64,000 nucleotides of DNA from Acidobacteriota bacterium (GCA_018268915.1 JAFDVQ010000015.1:96994-160993), one strand, 5' to 3'. Shown: positions 18,418-27,099, numbered from the stretch's first letter. Notes: a model not told the origin generated them from the letters alone. Numbers and translations: made by a program.

Positions 18418-19566
18418 ATGACCTTGTGCCGAGCCGTGATCCTTGCAGCAGTTGCCTTTTCTCTTTCTCCGTTTGGAATGACATTTGCGCAAACTCCGCC
18501 CGCACCAGTGGCGCAGCAGCCGCAGGCCCGCCCCACGCCACCAACCCGCGATCCGCACACACCCGGATACGTTCAGGCAAAAGAACTGCCCGACGGCACC
18601 ATCCCATCACCAACAGCAGATGGCAACTTCATCATCGGTCCCACGCACCCGGCAGCACCCGAAATGACTTCGCCAAACCTGAGCCACGGCGAGGTCATCG
18701 AGTTCACAATGGAGTCTGCCGACAGCAAGTACTATCCCGGCATTGCGCGCGACAAAGGGACTTTCGGCACACCCGATCCCGCCGATCCAGCAAAGCTCCT
18801 CATCACCACCAGCCACCCCGCGCCCTACTCGCGCAAAGTCGCCGTCTACGTCCCGAAGCAATACACTCCCGGGACAGAAGCGCCCTTCATCGTCGGAGCC
18901 GATGGCCCTGATCGCATGCTCTTCACTGCGCTCGACAGCATGATTCCCGACCGCAAGCTTCCTGCCATGATCGCCATCTCCATCGCCAACGGCACCGGCG
19001 ACGCCCAGGGCAGTGAGCGCGGTCTCGAGTACGACACCATGTCGGGCAAGTATGCGGAGTGGGTCGAGAACGAAGTGCTCCCGCTCGTCGAATCGAAAGC
19101 CCACGTCAAGCTCACCCAGGATCCCGACGGCCGCGCTGCAACGGGCGGAAGCTCCGGCGCAGCATGCGCGCTCATCATGGCCTGGTATCACCCCGAGCTC
19201 TACCATCGCGTCCTCGCCTATTCCGGCACGTGGGTCAACCAGCAATGGCCGCACGACCCCAAAACTCCGCATGGCGCGTGGGAATTCCACGAGCACCTCA
19301 TCCCACAGAGTCCGCGCAAGCCCATCCGCATCTGGATGGAGGTCGGCGACAAGGATCTCTACAACCCCAACATCATGCGCGACAACATGCACGACTGGGT
19401 CGAAGCCAACGAGCGCATGGCCCGTGTCCTCGCCGCAAAAAAATACCACTACCAGTTCGTCTTCGCCAAAAACGCCTTCCACGTCGACCGCGCCGTCAGA
19501 ATGCAAACCCTATCCGAAGCCCTCGAATACGTCTGGCAAGGCTACAAACCAAAACCGCGGAAATAA
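18418..19566 (+). CDS. secreted esterase of the enterochelin-esterase-like family
   Basis: The 382-residue alpha/beta hydrolase has a signal peptide (about 1-25) and a Pro-rich linker (about 26-45). The nucleophile elbow is G-G-S-S-G-A, an Asp-bearing strand I-W-M-E-V-G-D-K-D-L comes later, and the catalytic His is in N-A-F-H-V-D-R. It resembles PF00756 esterases that act on siderophore, feruloyl or acetylated-sugar esters; the substrate is not readable. AGGTGA precedes the ATG. It lies 25 bp after the DinB gene, probably in one transcript. Confidence 0.85.
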   Translation: MTLCRAVILAAVAFSLSPFGMTFAQTPPAPVAQQPQARPTPPTRDPHTPGYVQAKELPDGTIPSPTADGNFIIGPTHPAAPEMTSPNLSHGEVIEFTMESADSKYYPGIARDKGTFGTPDPADPAKLLITTSHPAPYSRKVAVYVPKQYTPGTEAPFIVGADGPDRMLFTALDSMIPDRKLPAMIAISIANGTGDAQGSERGLEYDTMSGKYAEWVENEVLPLVESKAHVKLTQDPDGRAATGGSSGAACALIMAWYHPELYHRVLAYSGTWVNQQWPHDPKTPHGAWEFHEHLIPQSPRKPIRIWMEVGDKDLYNPNIMRDNMHDWVEANERMARVLAAKKYHYQFVFAKNAFHVDRAVRMQTLSEALEYVWQGYKPKPRK

Positions 19567-19607
19567 TGCGGCTGCCCCCATGTCCCGATTCTCTGACTCG
19601 GGAAGCT

Positions 19608-19640
19608 GGGTGCCCCAGGTCTCGATCTTGAGACCTGGGA
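19608..19640. repeat. GGGTGCCCC stem-loop element, copy A2
   Basis: GGGTGCCCC-AGGTCTC-gatctt-GAGACCT-GGGA. It lies between the convergent esterase and reverse transcriptase genes and could also act as a two-way terminator. Confidence 0.8.
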
Positions 19641-19651
19641 ACTGCTGGCAG

Positions 19652-20986
19652 TCACCATCTAATCCGTTCGAATAGCGCTCTCAGTTTCGCGCCCCGCTTT
19701 GCATTCACCATCTCCACAAACGAGACCCGCCCCGCAAGGTGCTCGCGGAAATTCACATGCCCCTCGCGATTCTGCGACTCCCACCCGTGCCGCACGCAGT
19801 TTGTCAGCGTGGCCTTCAGAGCATCGTAGTCACGCCGAATTACGTTCACATGCTCATTAACTACAATCCCCGCCAGATACTGCCGAACACCCTGCCGCAT
19901 GATCCGCGTCTTGCGGTGATGCACAGCGAATCCCTCCTCAAGAAGAATCGCCGCAGCGCGAATCGCGAATCGCTCCGCACAACGCTCGAAGTCCATGCCG
20001 CCCGAGAACGCCAGATCATCCGCGTATCGCGTGTACACCGCGCCGCTCGCCTCAGCAAGGCATGTCAACCTGCAGTCCACCCGATACGCGCAGATATTCG
20101 CAAGCGCAGGAGAAGACGGAGCACCCTGCGGCAGATGCGGCCATGCATAGTGCTGCCGCGCCTCCGCCATCCGCAGCGGATCAATCCCCGATCCCTTCTT
20201 CGTCCAAAGTGTGCGCGGCGTTGCATTCGAACAAATCCCGCCCAGTAAATCCGCGACCCGCTCCGGGTATCCAGCCGTTCGAAACAGCGCTTGCACTCGC
20301 GGAGCCGATATCGATGGAAAGAAATCCCTCAAATCCATCCTGATCACAACCCGCTGACCAACGTGCGGAGCCGCAAAAGTTTTGATCGAACGTCCTCGCC
20401 GGAACCCATGCACTGCAGGATGCACCGGAATCTTCTCCAGAACATCTGCAAGAATCTGCCGTTGCATTTTCTTCAGCCGCTCTTTCGGCGCCTCGATCAG
20501 CCGGACGTCGCCGCCAGGCTTCGCAAGAATCCGGTAGTGATAGTGGCTCAACGGCCCCTCGAACCCATCCTCACGCCGCGAGATCATCCTTTTCAGATCC
20601 GCGAACCACTCCAGCTCACTCGGCGTGACCTGCAGCCACTCTGCCAATGCTCCAACGGTCTCGATGGCCGGAACCGGCCAGTTCTTCGCAGCTCGATGCG
20701 GCTGCATGTCACCCGCAGGCGCAACCCAGTTAGCGATGCGAATATCCTTGCGATGCAGTCGCAGGGCTCTCGAAAGGCCTTCGTCAGTTATTAAGAATTG
20801 GGCGATCGTCCTTCGTCGAGGACGCATCGCGCCACCGAACCGCGCCACGTACCGCCGCGCCAGCGGACGAATCCAGCGCCACCGGTGCCCGAGCGTCTGA
20901 GCGAGCCGCGCGGCAATCGCATCTTCCGTCGCTTCTCCCGCCACCATCGAGTTCGCAAGTGCCGCGTAGAAGCCCGGTCCGCCCAT
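19652..20986 (-). CDS. retron-type reverse transcriptase
   Basis: This 444-residue RT (ATG at 20986) has an N-terminal region of about 125 residues with no recognised domain. The palm follows: R-L-I-E-A-P-K (163-169), motif A R-M-D-L-R-D-F-F (Asp 218), P-Q-G-A-P-S-S-P-A-L-A-N (286-297), catalytic Y-A-D-D (321-324), and a thumb starting at L-A-G-I-V-V-N (371-377) where canonical retron RTs have V-T-G-x-x-V-N. The catalytic residues are intact. No maturase, endonuclease or integrase domain is present, which argues against a group II intron or DGR. A GTG at 21007 lies inside the a2 repeat of the adjacent candidate ncRNA and is a poor start. Its single-gene setting, with no neighbour of known effector type, is like the myxobacterial retrons. 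Confidence 0.9.
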   Translation of the reverse strand: MGGPGFYAALANSMVAGEATEDAIAARLAQTLGHRWRWIRPLARRYVARFGGAMRPRRRTIAQFLITDEGLSRALRLHRKDIRIANWVAPAGDMQPHRAAKNWPVPAIETVGALAEWLQVTPSELEWFADLKRMISRREDGFEGPLSHYHYRILAKPGGDVRLIEAPKERLKKMQRQILADVLEKIPVHPAVHGFRRGRSIKTFAAPHVGQRVVIRMDLRDFFPSISAPRVQALFRTAGYPERVADLLGGICSNATPRTLWTKKGSGIDPLRMAEARQHYAWPHLPQGAPSSPALANICAYRVDCRLTCLAEASGAVYTRYADDLAFSGGMDFERCAERFAIRAAAILLEEGFAVHHRKTRIMRQGVRQYLAGIVVNEHVNVIRRDYDALKATLTNCVRHGWESQNREGHVNFREHLAGRVSFVEMVNAKRGAKLRALFERIRW

Positions 20987-21002
20987 AGATAAATTGTGGC
21001 AA

Positions 21003-21157
21003 AGCACGCCAACGAGTCTGGCCTTGCGTGATCAGCCCCACGCAGCGCGTGGTTGAGATCACCCGATGAATCTCCAGTTATTCACTTTTCCCTGGGGTAG
21101 CCCCGGAGAGGACCGCACCGGAACGCGAGTCCCGATGCAAGCCCGGCTTGGCGTGCT
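21003..21157 (-). ncRNA. candidate retron msr-msd RNA
   Basis: On the RT strand the 5' repeat a1 AGCACGCCAA (21157-21148) pairs perfectly with a2 TTGGCGTGCT (21012-21003), 135 nt apart; a2 ends 16 bases before the RT ATG. The base after a1 is G within AAGCC, matching the AGC context of the retron branching guanosine. Next comes a 9-bp stem (21137-21129 with 21124-21116, TCGC loop) that needs two G-U pairs and so forms only in RNA from the RT strand. A GGGG-CTA-CCCC hairpin and a 35-nt msd-like hairpin (21028-21062, GTGATC/GATCAC outer and CCACGC/GCGTGG inner stems) follow. The order matches known retrons; the RNA and its cDNA are inferred. Confidence 0.65.
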
Positions 21158-21170
21158 CCGCCGCACCAGC

Positions 21171-21179
21171 ATCATACCA
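21171..21179 (-). promoter_or_regulatory. extended -10 promoter for the retron RNA
   Basis: On the minus strand TGGTATGAT is an extended -10 element (TGN plus TATGAT). It places a start about 7-12 bases upstream of repeat a1, where a retron transcript should begin. No good -35 is seen, as is common for extended -10 promoters. Confidence 0.45.
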
Positions 21180-21194
21180 GCGTCTATTTGCATT

Positions 21195-21235
21195 GGGTGC
21201 CCCCGGTCCCTCGCCTTTGGGGACCGGGGATAGAA
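21195..21235. repeat. GGGTGCCCC stem-loop element, copy A3
   Basis: GGGTGCCCC-CGGTCCC-loop-GGGACCG-GGGATAGAAC, lying between the retron promoter and the stop of the alpha-galactosidase gene. Confidence 0.8.
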
Positions 21236-21244
21236 CCACATGAA

Positions 21245-23470
21245 CTACTTCCGATCCAGCCTGTACGCCGCCGCCTGAAAATCCCCTCGGAAGTCCTCGC
21301 CCGTCACCAGCCCATGATTCATCCACCACGCGCCGCTTGCCGTCGTCGGGCTTCCCTTCAGCACCGCGCCTTCAATCGGCGTCAGCGTGTAGTCCGCCTT
21401 AGGATCGAGCCCCTTCAACTTCAGAATTGGGAACCCTCTTCCCTCCTGCGTCGAATGAATATACGCAAACACCACTGACTGGCTCTTATCTTTGTTCACC
21501 GTCTGTGTCGCCGAGAACTCGCTGCCATTGCGCGGCGAAATCAACCGGTACAAATCCCCCTGCACGATTGTCTTCTGCACCTGGTGATACGAGGCGATCA
21601 GCCTCTTCGCCGTCGCCATCTCCTGGTCACTGAACTTTGTGATGTTGGCGCCGATCCCGAGCGATCCCTCCATCGAGCTCAGCATCCGATATTGCAGCGA
21701 AGTCGAACGCTTGTTCCCCCAGTGCGGCGAGTCCGTCACCCACGCCATCATCACCTGCGGCGTGTATGCATACGTGAAGCCATCCTGTTGCGTGATGCGA
21801 TCGAACGGATCAGTATTGTCTGAAGGCCACACCTCGTCCGTCAGTTCCAGAATCCCAAGATCCACTCGCCCGCCGCCGCCCGAGCACGACTCGATCTCCA
21901 CCTTCGGATGCTTCTTCTTCAGCTCGCCGAGCACCCAGTAGAGATTGCGAACGAACGCAACGTACACTTCCTTCTGCTCCGCCGGTGGCAGCTGATCCCA
22001 TCCCGGCTCGCTCCAGTTGCGGTTGTAGTCCCACTTCAGAAACGCAATATCATTCTCGTTCAGCAGCTTGTCCAGGAACCCCAGCACGTAGTCCCGAACA
22101 TCCTGTCGCGCCAGGTTCAGCACTAGCTGATTTCGCGCCTCCGTTCGTAGTCTGCCCGGAAAATTCAGCACCCAGTCGGGATGCGCGCGATACAGATCCG
22201 AATCCGGATTCACCATCTCCGGCTCAACCCACAGTCCGAAATCCATCTTCAGCGCATGCACCTTGTCGATCAGCGGTTTCAGTCCGTGCGGAAACTTCTG
22301 CGGATTCACGTACCAGTCGCCCAGGCCTGCGTGATCCGTCTTGCGCTGTCCAAACCACCCATCATCCATCACGAAGCGATCCACACCCAGAGCCGCCGCC
22401 TTCTCCGCAAGCGCGATCTGACCGTCCTCGCTCACGTTCATCTCGGTCGCTTCCCACGAGTTGTAGATCACCGGCCGCGGCTTCGGCGCAGCATCTTCTC
22501 CATCGCCAATCCGGCGAGGCAAAATATGCGCAATCTCGTAGTGATGCAGAAGCCGCGACGCTCCGCCCAGTCCGTGCGCCGTATATCCGCCGTAGAACAC
22601 CGGCGTCTCAAGCTTCTCTCCTGGCTTCAGCACGTATCCAAAATCAAACGGATTGAATCCGCCTGTCACTCGCACGGCGTCCAGCTGATCCTGCTCAATC
22701 GTGAACCGCCATGACCCGCTCCATGCGAGCGCGCCAAACCAGACCTCGCCCGCATTCTCATCCGGCACATCGCCCGCTTGAAGGGCAAACCAGGGATTGG
22801 CCTGGTGGCTCGTCGATCCGCGGCGGCTCTCAATCACCCGCTCGCCCGGCTTCATCGTCTCCTGCGTCAGCGTCCACTCGGCGCCCCATCGCCCCGTCAG
22901 ATAGTCCAGCGTGTAATGCCCTGCTGGAACCGACCATGCCGCCGCTGCCGCCTGCTCAATCGTGATCGGCTGCTCTTCCTTGTTCTCGATCGTCGCCGAC
23001 CGCGACAGAATGCCTGAGCCAGAATCAATCGCATAATGCAGGGTGACGATAACCTGTCTTTTGATGTCTTTAAGGACGACATTGAAACCATCCGTTGCGC
23101 TCTCGTGATGGTCGTAGTGCAGCACCAGGTCGCGATTCCCATCTGCAAAACTTACCTTCAATGCCGGCTCGACATAAAGCCCCTGGCCCCATCCCGCATA
23201 CTCCTGCGGAGTCGTTGTATACGACGAATCGAACGACGCCGCCTCGCGCTTTGGCACCGCCCCTGGAATCTTGTCTGTTGCTGCCAGCCGGCCGCCCCAA
23301 TACAACTGCTGTAACTCCCCACGCGAGTTCACCCCAAACGCATACGTGACGTTCCCGCCATCCAGCCGGAACACCTTCGCCGTTCCGTCAAAGCTTCCGC
23401 CCGAACTTTGCGCCACGGCTCCGCCAGCCGCCATCAACACGCACAGGATGATCAACATCGCTCGTTGCAT
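21245..23470 (-). CDS. secreted alpha-galactosidase, glycoside hydrolase family 36
   Basis: This 741-residue enzyme has a signal peptide (about 1-20, ending A-V-A-Q) and the full GH36 layout: an N-terminal beta-supersandwich (about 30-310), a TIM barrel (about 330-650) and a C-terminal beta domain. The nucleophile is D481 in F-L-K-W-D-Y-N-R and the acid/base is D551 in W-P-S-D-N-T-D-P-F; V-M-D-D-G-W-F-G is also diagnostic. It would release galactose from raffinose-type oligosaccharides or galactomannan in the periplasm or outside. GGGGGAAG precedes the ATG. It appears monocistronic. Confidence 0.92.
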   Translation of the reverse strand: MQRAMLIILCVLMAAGGAVAQSSGGSFDGTAKVFRLDGGNVTYAFGVNSRGELQQLYWGGRLAATDKIPGAVPKREAASFDSSYTTTPQEYAGWGQGLYVEPALKVSFADGNRDLVLHYDHHESATDGFNVVLKDIKRQVIVTLHYAIDSGSGILSRSATIENKEEQPITIEQAAAAAWSVPAGHYTLDYLTGRWGAEWTLTQETMKPGERVIESRRGSTSHQANPWFALQAGDVPDENAGEVWFGALAWSGSWRFTIEQDQLDAVRVTGGFNPFDFGYVLKPGEKLETPVFYGGYTAHGLGGASRLLHHYEIAHILPRRIGDGEDAAPKPRPVIYNSWEATEMNVSEDGQIALAEKAAALGVDRFVMDDGWFGQRKTDHAGLGDWYVNPQKFPHGLKPLIDKVHALKMDFGLWVEPEMVNPDSDLYRAHPDWVLNFPGRLRTEARNQLVLNLARQDVRDYVLGFLDKLLNENDIAFLKWDYNRNWSEPGWDQLPPAEQKEVYVAFVRNLYWVLGELKKKHPKVEIESCSGGGGRVDLGILELTDEVWPSDNTDPFDRITQQDGFTYAYTPQVMMAWVTDSPHWGNKRSTSLQYRMLSSMEGSLGIGANITKFSDQEMATAKRLIASYHQVQKTIVQGDLYRLISPRNGSEFSATQTVNKDKSQSVVFAYIHSTQEGRGFPILKLKGLDPKADYTLTPIEGAVLKGSPTTASGAWWMNHGLVTGEDFRGDFQAAAYRLDRK

Positions 23471-23766
23471 CAGTCGCTTCCCCCTACTTGTCTTTCAAAG
23501 CGCCCATCATAGCATCGGCTCTCCCGCACCTGTCACAATCGGCTGCGCGTTCCTGGCAGTTCAGCCGCAAATACAGCCGCTTCACAACACTTCTTAACAG
23601 CTTCCAGAGGGGGCATCGTCTATCCTTAAGCTGACTCGAGCCGTTCAAGAAACCTAGTGAGTGCGGAGCCTTTCTGCTCTGTTGCCGCGACCAACAGGAA
23701 GCGACAACCCTGAAACTCATCGGTAACGCCGTCTAGTTTCTGAATCGAATCGAGTGGAGGCTTTGG

Positions 23767-25212
23767 ATGTTCTCCCCTACGTTATCCACGCCTGCCTGTC
23801 CAACGCCCGCTGAGAACATCGCGGCAGCGCTCGAGCGCATCACGCCGCTCCAGGGGCTCCCCTTCGAAGATCGGCTCTGGCTTGCGCAGCATGGCGAGGA
23901 AGTTGTCGCGCAGCCCGGCGACATCCTCTTCGAAGAAGGTCAGCCGGCCGACCGAATGATCCTCATCCTCAAAGGAGAGATCCACGTCCGCCGTCAGCGT
24001 GGCGGTCCTATGGAGCTCTTCATCGGCCGCACTGGCCAGATGACCGGGCTGCTTCCGTTCTCTCGCATGAAGGCCTCCGGCGGCCAGGGTTTCGCGATCA
24101 GCCCGGTCTGGGCTCTGCTCGTCCACAAGGATCAGTTCCCCGCCATGCTCGCCGCCATCCCGTCGATGGCGCAGCGTGTCGTCTCCACCCTCCTCGATCG
24201 CGTTCGCGAGGTCACCCGCATCGAGCAGCAGGCTGAAAAGCTCAGCGCCCTTGGCAAGCTCGCCGGAAACCTCGCACACGAATTGAATAATCCAGCCTCC
24301 GCCGCACAGCGCGCCGCCGCCAGCCTGGTCATGGAGCTCCGCGCCAACCGCGAGAACCGTTTCCGCCTCGTGAACCTCTGCCTGTCGGAAGAGCAGATTC
24401 GCGGCGTCGAGGCCTGGGAACAGAAGATCCTGGGCCGCTCCAGTCGACATGATGCCCGCGATGCCGTCGAGCAGATTCAGCTTGAAGAAGACCTGCGCAA
24501 CTGGCTCGTCAAGCTCCCTTGCGAAACCGCCTGGGAAGTCGCCGCACAGCTCGCCGAGCAACGCACTACCGTTGCCGATCTTGAAGAGTTGCGCGGCCTC
24601 ATGGGGCCAAGCGAAGCAGGCATTTCGCTCCAATTCTTCGCGCGTTACTTGAGGTCTACCCGCTCCGTCGATACGCTCCTCAACTCAACCGCGCGCATCT
24701 TCGACCTCATCAGCGCCGTCAAAGCCTACTCCTACATGGATCGCGCCCCGATCCTCGAAGTCGACGTTCCCGCCGGGCTCGACGCCACCATCCAGATGCT
24801 GCAGTCTCGGATGAAGAACGTCGAGATCGAGCGCCACTACGATCCCGACTTGCCTCGCATCTCCGCATACGGCAGCGAACTCAACCAGGTCTGGACGGCA
24901 CTCATCGAGAACGCGCTAGACGCACTCGGCGAAACCACGCAGGGCGGCAAGCTGAGGCTTACCTGCCGCCTCGAAGGCGAAATGATGCTGGTCGAAATCT
25001 GGGACACCGGCCCCGGCATCCCGCCCGAACTTCAGGACCGCATCTTCGAGCCCTTCTTCACGACGAAGGCGCCAGGACAGGGCCTCGGCCTCGGACTCGA
25101 CAATGCCATGCGCATCGTGCGCAAGCACCGTGGCCACCTGAGCGTCCGCTCCGACCCAGGCTCCACCTGCTTCCGCGTCCGCCTGCCCCTCGATCAACTG
25201 CAAGCCTACTGA
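23767..25212 (+). CDS. sensor histidine kinase with N-terminal cyclic-nucleotide-binding-like domain
   Basis: The 481-residue soluble kinase begins with a cNMP/CRP-type beta-roll (about 35-135, with G-D-I-L-F-E-E-G-Q-P-A-D-R-M). A HisKA helix follows with phospho-acceptor H171 in L-A-G-N-L-A-H-E-L-N-N-P. A HATPase domain comes last (N box E-N-A-L-D-A-L, D-T-G-P-G-I-P, F-F-T-T-K and G-L-G-L-G-L-D-N). No membrane segment is present, so it should sense a cytoplasmic cue. No response regulator is adjacent. GGAGG precedes the ATG by 6 bases. Confidence 0.9.
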   Translation: MFSPTLSTPACPTPAENIAAALERITPLQGLPFEDRLWLAQHGEEVVAQPGDILFEEGQPADRMILILKGEIHVRRQRGGPMELFIGRTGQMTGLLPFSRMKASGGQGFAISPVWALLVHKDQFPAMLAAIPSMAQRVVSTLLDRVREVTRIEQQAEKLSALGKLAGNLAHELNNPASAAQRAAASLVMELRANRENRFRLVNLCLSEEQIRGVEAWEQKILGRSSRHDARDAVEQIQLEEDLRNWLVKLPCETAWEVAAQLAEQRTTVADLEELRGLMGPSEAGISLQFFARYLRSTRSVDTLLNSTARIFDLISAVKAYSYMDRAPILEVDVPAGLDATIQMLQSRMKNVEIERHYDPDLPRISAYGSELNQVWTALIENALDALGETTQGGKLRLTCRLEGEMMLVEIWDTGPGIPPELQDRIFEPFFTTKAPGQGLGLGLDNAMRIVRKHRGHLSVRSDPGSTCFRVRLPLDQLQAY

Positions 25213-25251
25213 TCCAGGCGGAGTTTCGATAGTTCGGAATCTCAAGACAGC

Positions 25252-25284
25252 GGGTGCCCCATCCAAGCTCTGCTTGGGTGGGAA
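25252..25284. repeat. GGGTGCCCC stem-loop element, copy A4
   Basis: GGGTGCCCCATCCAAGC-tctg-CTTGGGTGGGAA; the stem sequence differs from A1-A3 while the GGGTGCCC head and TGGGA tail are kept. Confidence 0.75.
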
Positions 25285-25312
25285 ACAAAGCAGCCAGACG
25301 AATCAGGAAAGT

Positions 25313-25375
25313 GGGTGCCCCATAGCCTGCCCTGAGCCTGTCGAAGGGTCTTCCGCTTTTAGAGACATGGGAGAT
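25313..25375. repeat. chimeric repeat: GGGTGCCCC element (A5) containing a CCTGAGCCTGTCGAAGGG segment
   Basis: The GGGTGCCCCAT head and the AGAGACATGGGA tail of an A-type element enclose a foreign block at about 25325-25352 of the CTGAGC...GTCGAAGGG type also found at 58169, 59715 and 61468. The left stem arm expected from the tail is missing. Confidence 0.6.
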
Positions 25376-25468
25376 CAGACAATTCGAGTACCCCATCCTA
25401 AACGCGACTGTTGCATTTAAGGTGTAAACAAAGAAGCCCAGACCAGCCCGATCCTAACGGAGACTTGT

Positions 25469-25879
25469 ATGGCATCATCCGAATCCAAAATCGAACCGAC
25501 CCTTACCACTCTCCTCAACGTCCGCCGCGGAGCAGAAGCCATCGACTTTTACACCCGCGCCTTCGGAGCCACCACGCTCTCCCGCATCGACGCTCCCGAC
25601 GGAAGCGTTGTTGCACAGCTCTCAACGGGCGGCGGTATTTTCTGGGTCGCCGACGAATCTCCTGCTCACCAGAACTTCAGCCCCGAACATCTCGGCGGCT
25701 CCACAATGCGCATGATCCTCATCACCGACGACCCACACGCCGCATTCGATCGCGCCATCGCCGCCGGTGCATCCTCCATCAGCCCCGTCAAAGACGAGTC
25801 CTACGGCTGGCGCATTGGCCGCGTCGTCGATCCCTTCGGCCACCACTGGGAGATCGGCAAACCGCTTGCGGGTCACTGA
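25469..25879 (+). CDS. VOC (glyoxalase/PhnB-like) family protein
   Basis: This 136-residue protein has two beta-alpha-beta-beta-beta modules. The start T-L-L-N-V-R-R-G-A-E-A-I-D-F-Y-T-R-A-F-G-A and the C-terminal R-V-V-D-P-F-G-H-H-W-E-I-G are typical of PhnB-like VOC proteins. The family covers metal-dependent lyases, dioxygenases and resistance proteins; the substrate is unknown. GGAG precedes the ATG. A methyltransferase gene starts 4 bases after its stop. Confidence 0.88.
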   Translation: MASSESKIEPTLTTLLNVRRGAEAIDFYTRAFGATTLSRIDAPDGSVVAQLSTGGGIFWVADESPAHQNFSPEHLGGSTMRMILITDDPHAAFDRAIAAGASSISPVKDESYGWRIGRVVDPFGHHWEIGKPLAGH

Positions 25880-25883
25880 GCCG

Positions 25884-26750
25884 ATGCCATCGCTCACCAA
25901 CCTCAAGCCGCTGCTCACTCAGTGGGAAACCGACAGCACTCTGCTCGAACCAGCAAACGTTTCGCGGCGCATGGAGATTCTGGATCAGCTGGATCGTTAC
26001 TCATCACAATCTGAACTCCTTGAAGACAATCCATGCAAAGAACTTCTCGTCCGGTCTCAGGCACTCTCATCAAAACTTGAATCTATCAACAGCCTGCTGT
26101 TCCAGTTCATCCGCGAACAGATCCAGTGCGGCGTCTGCCCTTCCGAATTCCAGACCATCCTCGAGCAACAAGCGTCGACCCATCCCCACGGCTTCTCGTA
26201 TGACTACCTCGACGACCTCCTCGCCGGCGTATTCCAATTCGACCCACCACACTCTGAACCGCAGGACCTCGGCCCCGACTCAGTCTTCTATCAACCCACT
26301 CCCGCCCGTCACATCTTCCAGATGATCTCTGCAGCCGCCATCACCGAGACGGACACCCTCATCGATCTCGGCTCCGGACTGGGCCACGTCCCTCTTCTCG
26401 CTTCCATCTGCACCGGCGCAACGTCCATCGGCATCGAACTCGATTCCGCATGGGTAGCGAGCGCTGAAATGTGCGCCAGCAAACTCAATCTCCGCAAAGT
26501 CTCCTTCAACGCACAAGATGTTCGCGAAGCCGACCTCTCCAGCGGAACTGTCTTCTACCTTTACACTCCCTTCACTGGCGCTACACTCTCCTCCGTACTC
26601 GACTCCCTTCGCGCTCACGCCGCAATGCACCCCATCCGCATCTGCGCCTTCGGCCCGGTCACTCTGTCGCTCTCGATGGAAACCTGGATGAGGCCAGTGA
26701 CGCCCCCTGCTACAGATCGGATCACCGTCTTCCTGCCAAACTCGAACTGA
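25884..26750 (+). CDS. SAM-dependent methyltransferase (DOT1-like class I fold)
   Basis: The 288-residue protein has a helical N-terminal part (about 1-145) and a class I methyltransferase domain. Motif I is L-I-D-L-G-S-G-L-G-H-V-P-L-L-A, followed by a G-I-E-L-D-S-A-W acidic loop and an aromatic V-F-Y-L-Y-T-P-F motif IV like that of DOT1-type enzymes. The substrate is unknown. The ATG at 25884 is 4 bases after the VOC stop; an upstream in-frame start inside that gene is less likely. Confidence 0.82.
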   Translation: MPSLTNLKPLLTQWETDSTLLEPANVSRRMEILDQLDRYSSQSELLEDNPCKELLVRSQALSSKLESINSLLFQFIREQIQCGVCPSEFQTILEQQASTHPHGFSYDYLDDLLAGVFQFDPPHSEPQDLGPDSVFYQPTPARHIFQMISAAAITETDTLIDLGSGLGHVPLLASICTGATSIGIELDSAWVASAEMCASKLNLRKVSFNAQDVREADLSSGTVFYLYTPFTGATLSSVLDSLRAHAAMHPIRICAFGPVTLSLSMETWMRPVTPPATDRITVFLPNSN

Positions 26751-26965
26751 CGTCTTATCGTCATTGCGACGAAATGCAGTCACGTCACCTTCGTCACTGG
26801 CAAATCGAAACAACGTCATCCTCTGCGCATAACTTCCGCTAACCTGACTCCCAGCAGTCAACTGCGCAAGCAAATCGTCGCAAACGGAATTTGGCAGGTG
26901 CCTTGCACTGCAAGGTGCATCCCCCGGAAATCATCGGGGCCAATCTTCCCGCCGGAGTAAGCATC

Positions 26966-27088
26966 ATGCACCTCGCCATCTCATTCTCGTGCTACCTTCT
27001 CTTCCTCCTCGCCAAGGCTCTGATGCCCACTCAGCCCGCAGCCTGGCGTCTCGCCGAGCAGCGCAATCGCATCCGCTCTATTCGTTAG
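26966..27088 (+). CDS. small single-span membrane protein (40 aa)
   Basis: The peptide has one hydrophobic helix (M-H-L-A-I-S-F-S-C-Y-L-L-F-L-L-A-K-A-L) followed by a basic tail rich in Arg. The orientation rule suggests a cytoplasmic C-terminus. A good GGAG lies 8 bases before the ATG, which is the main reason to believe it. No family is recognised. Confidence 0.4.
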   Translation: MHLAISFSCYLLFLLAKALMPTQPAAWRLAEQRNRIRSIR

Positions 27089-27099
27089 ATAAATGAAGT

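Noticed and set aside
19652..20986. Reverse transcriptase as part of a group II intron or a diversity-generating retroelement
   Set aside because: There is no maturase X or endonuclease domain, no intron domain V/VI hairpin, and no template/variable repeat pair or Avd-like gene nearby.
20987..21007. GTG at 21007 as start of the reverse transcriptase
   Set aside because: It lies inside the a2 repeat of the candidate ncRNA; the ATG at 20986 gives the expected spacing.
26891..26965. Upstream in-frame extension of the 40-residue membrane protein
   Set aside because: It covers a GTGCCTTGCA hairpin and has no ribosome binding site, whereas GGAG precedes the ATG at 26966.
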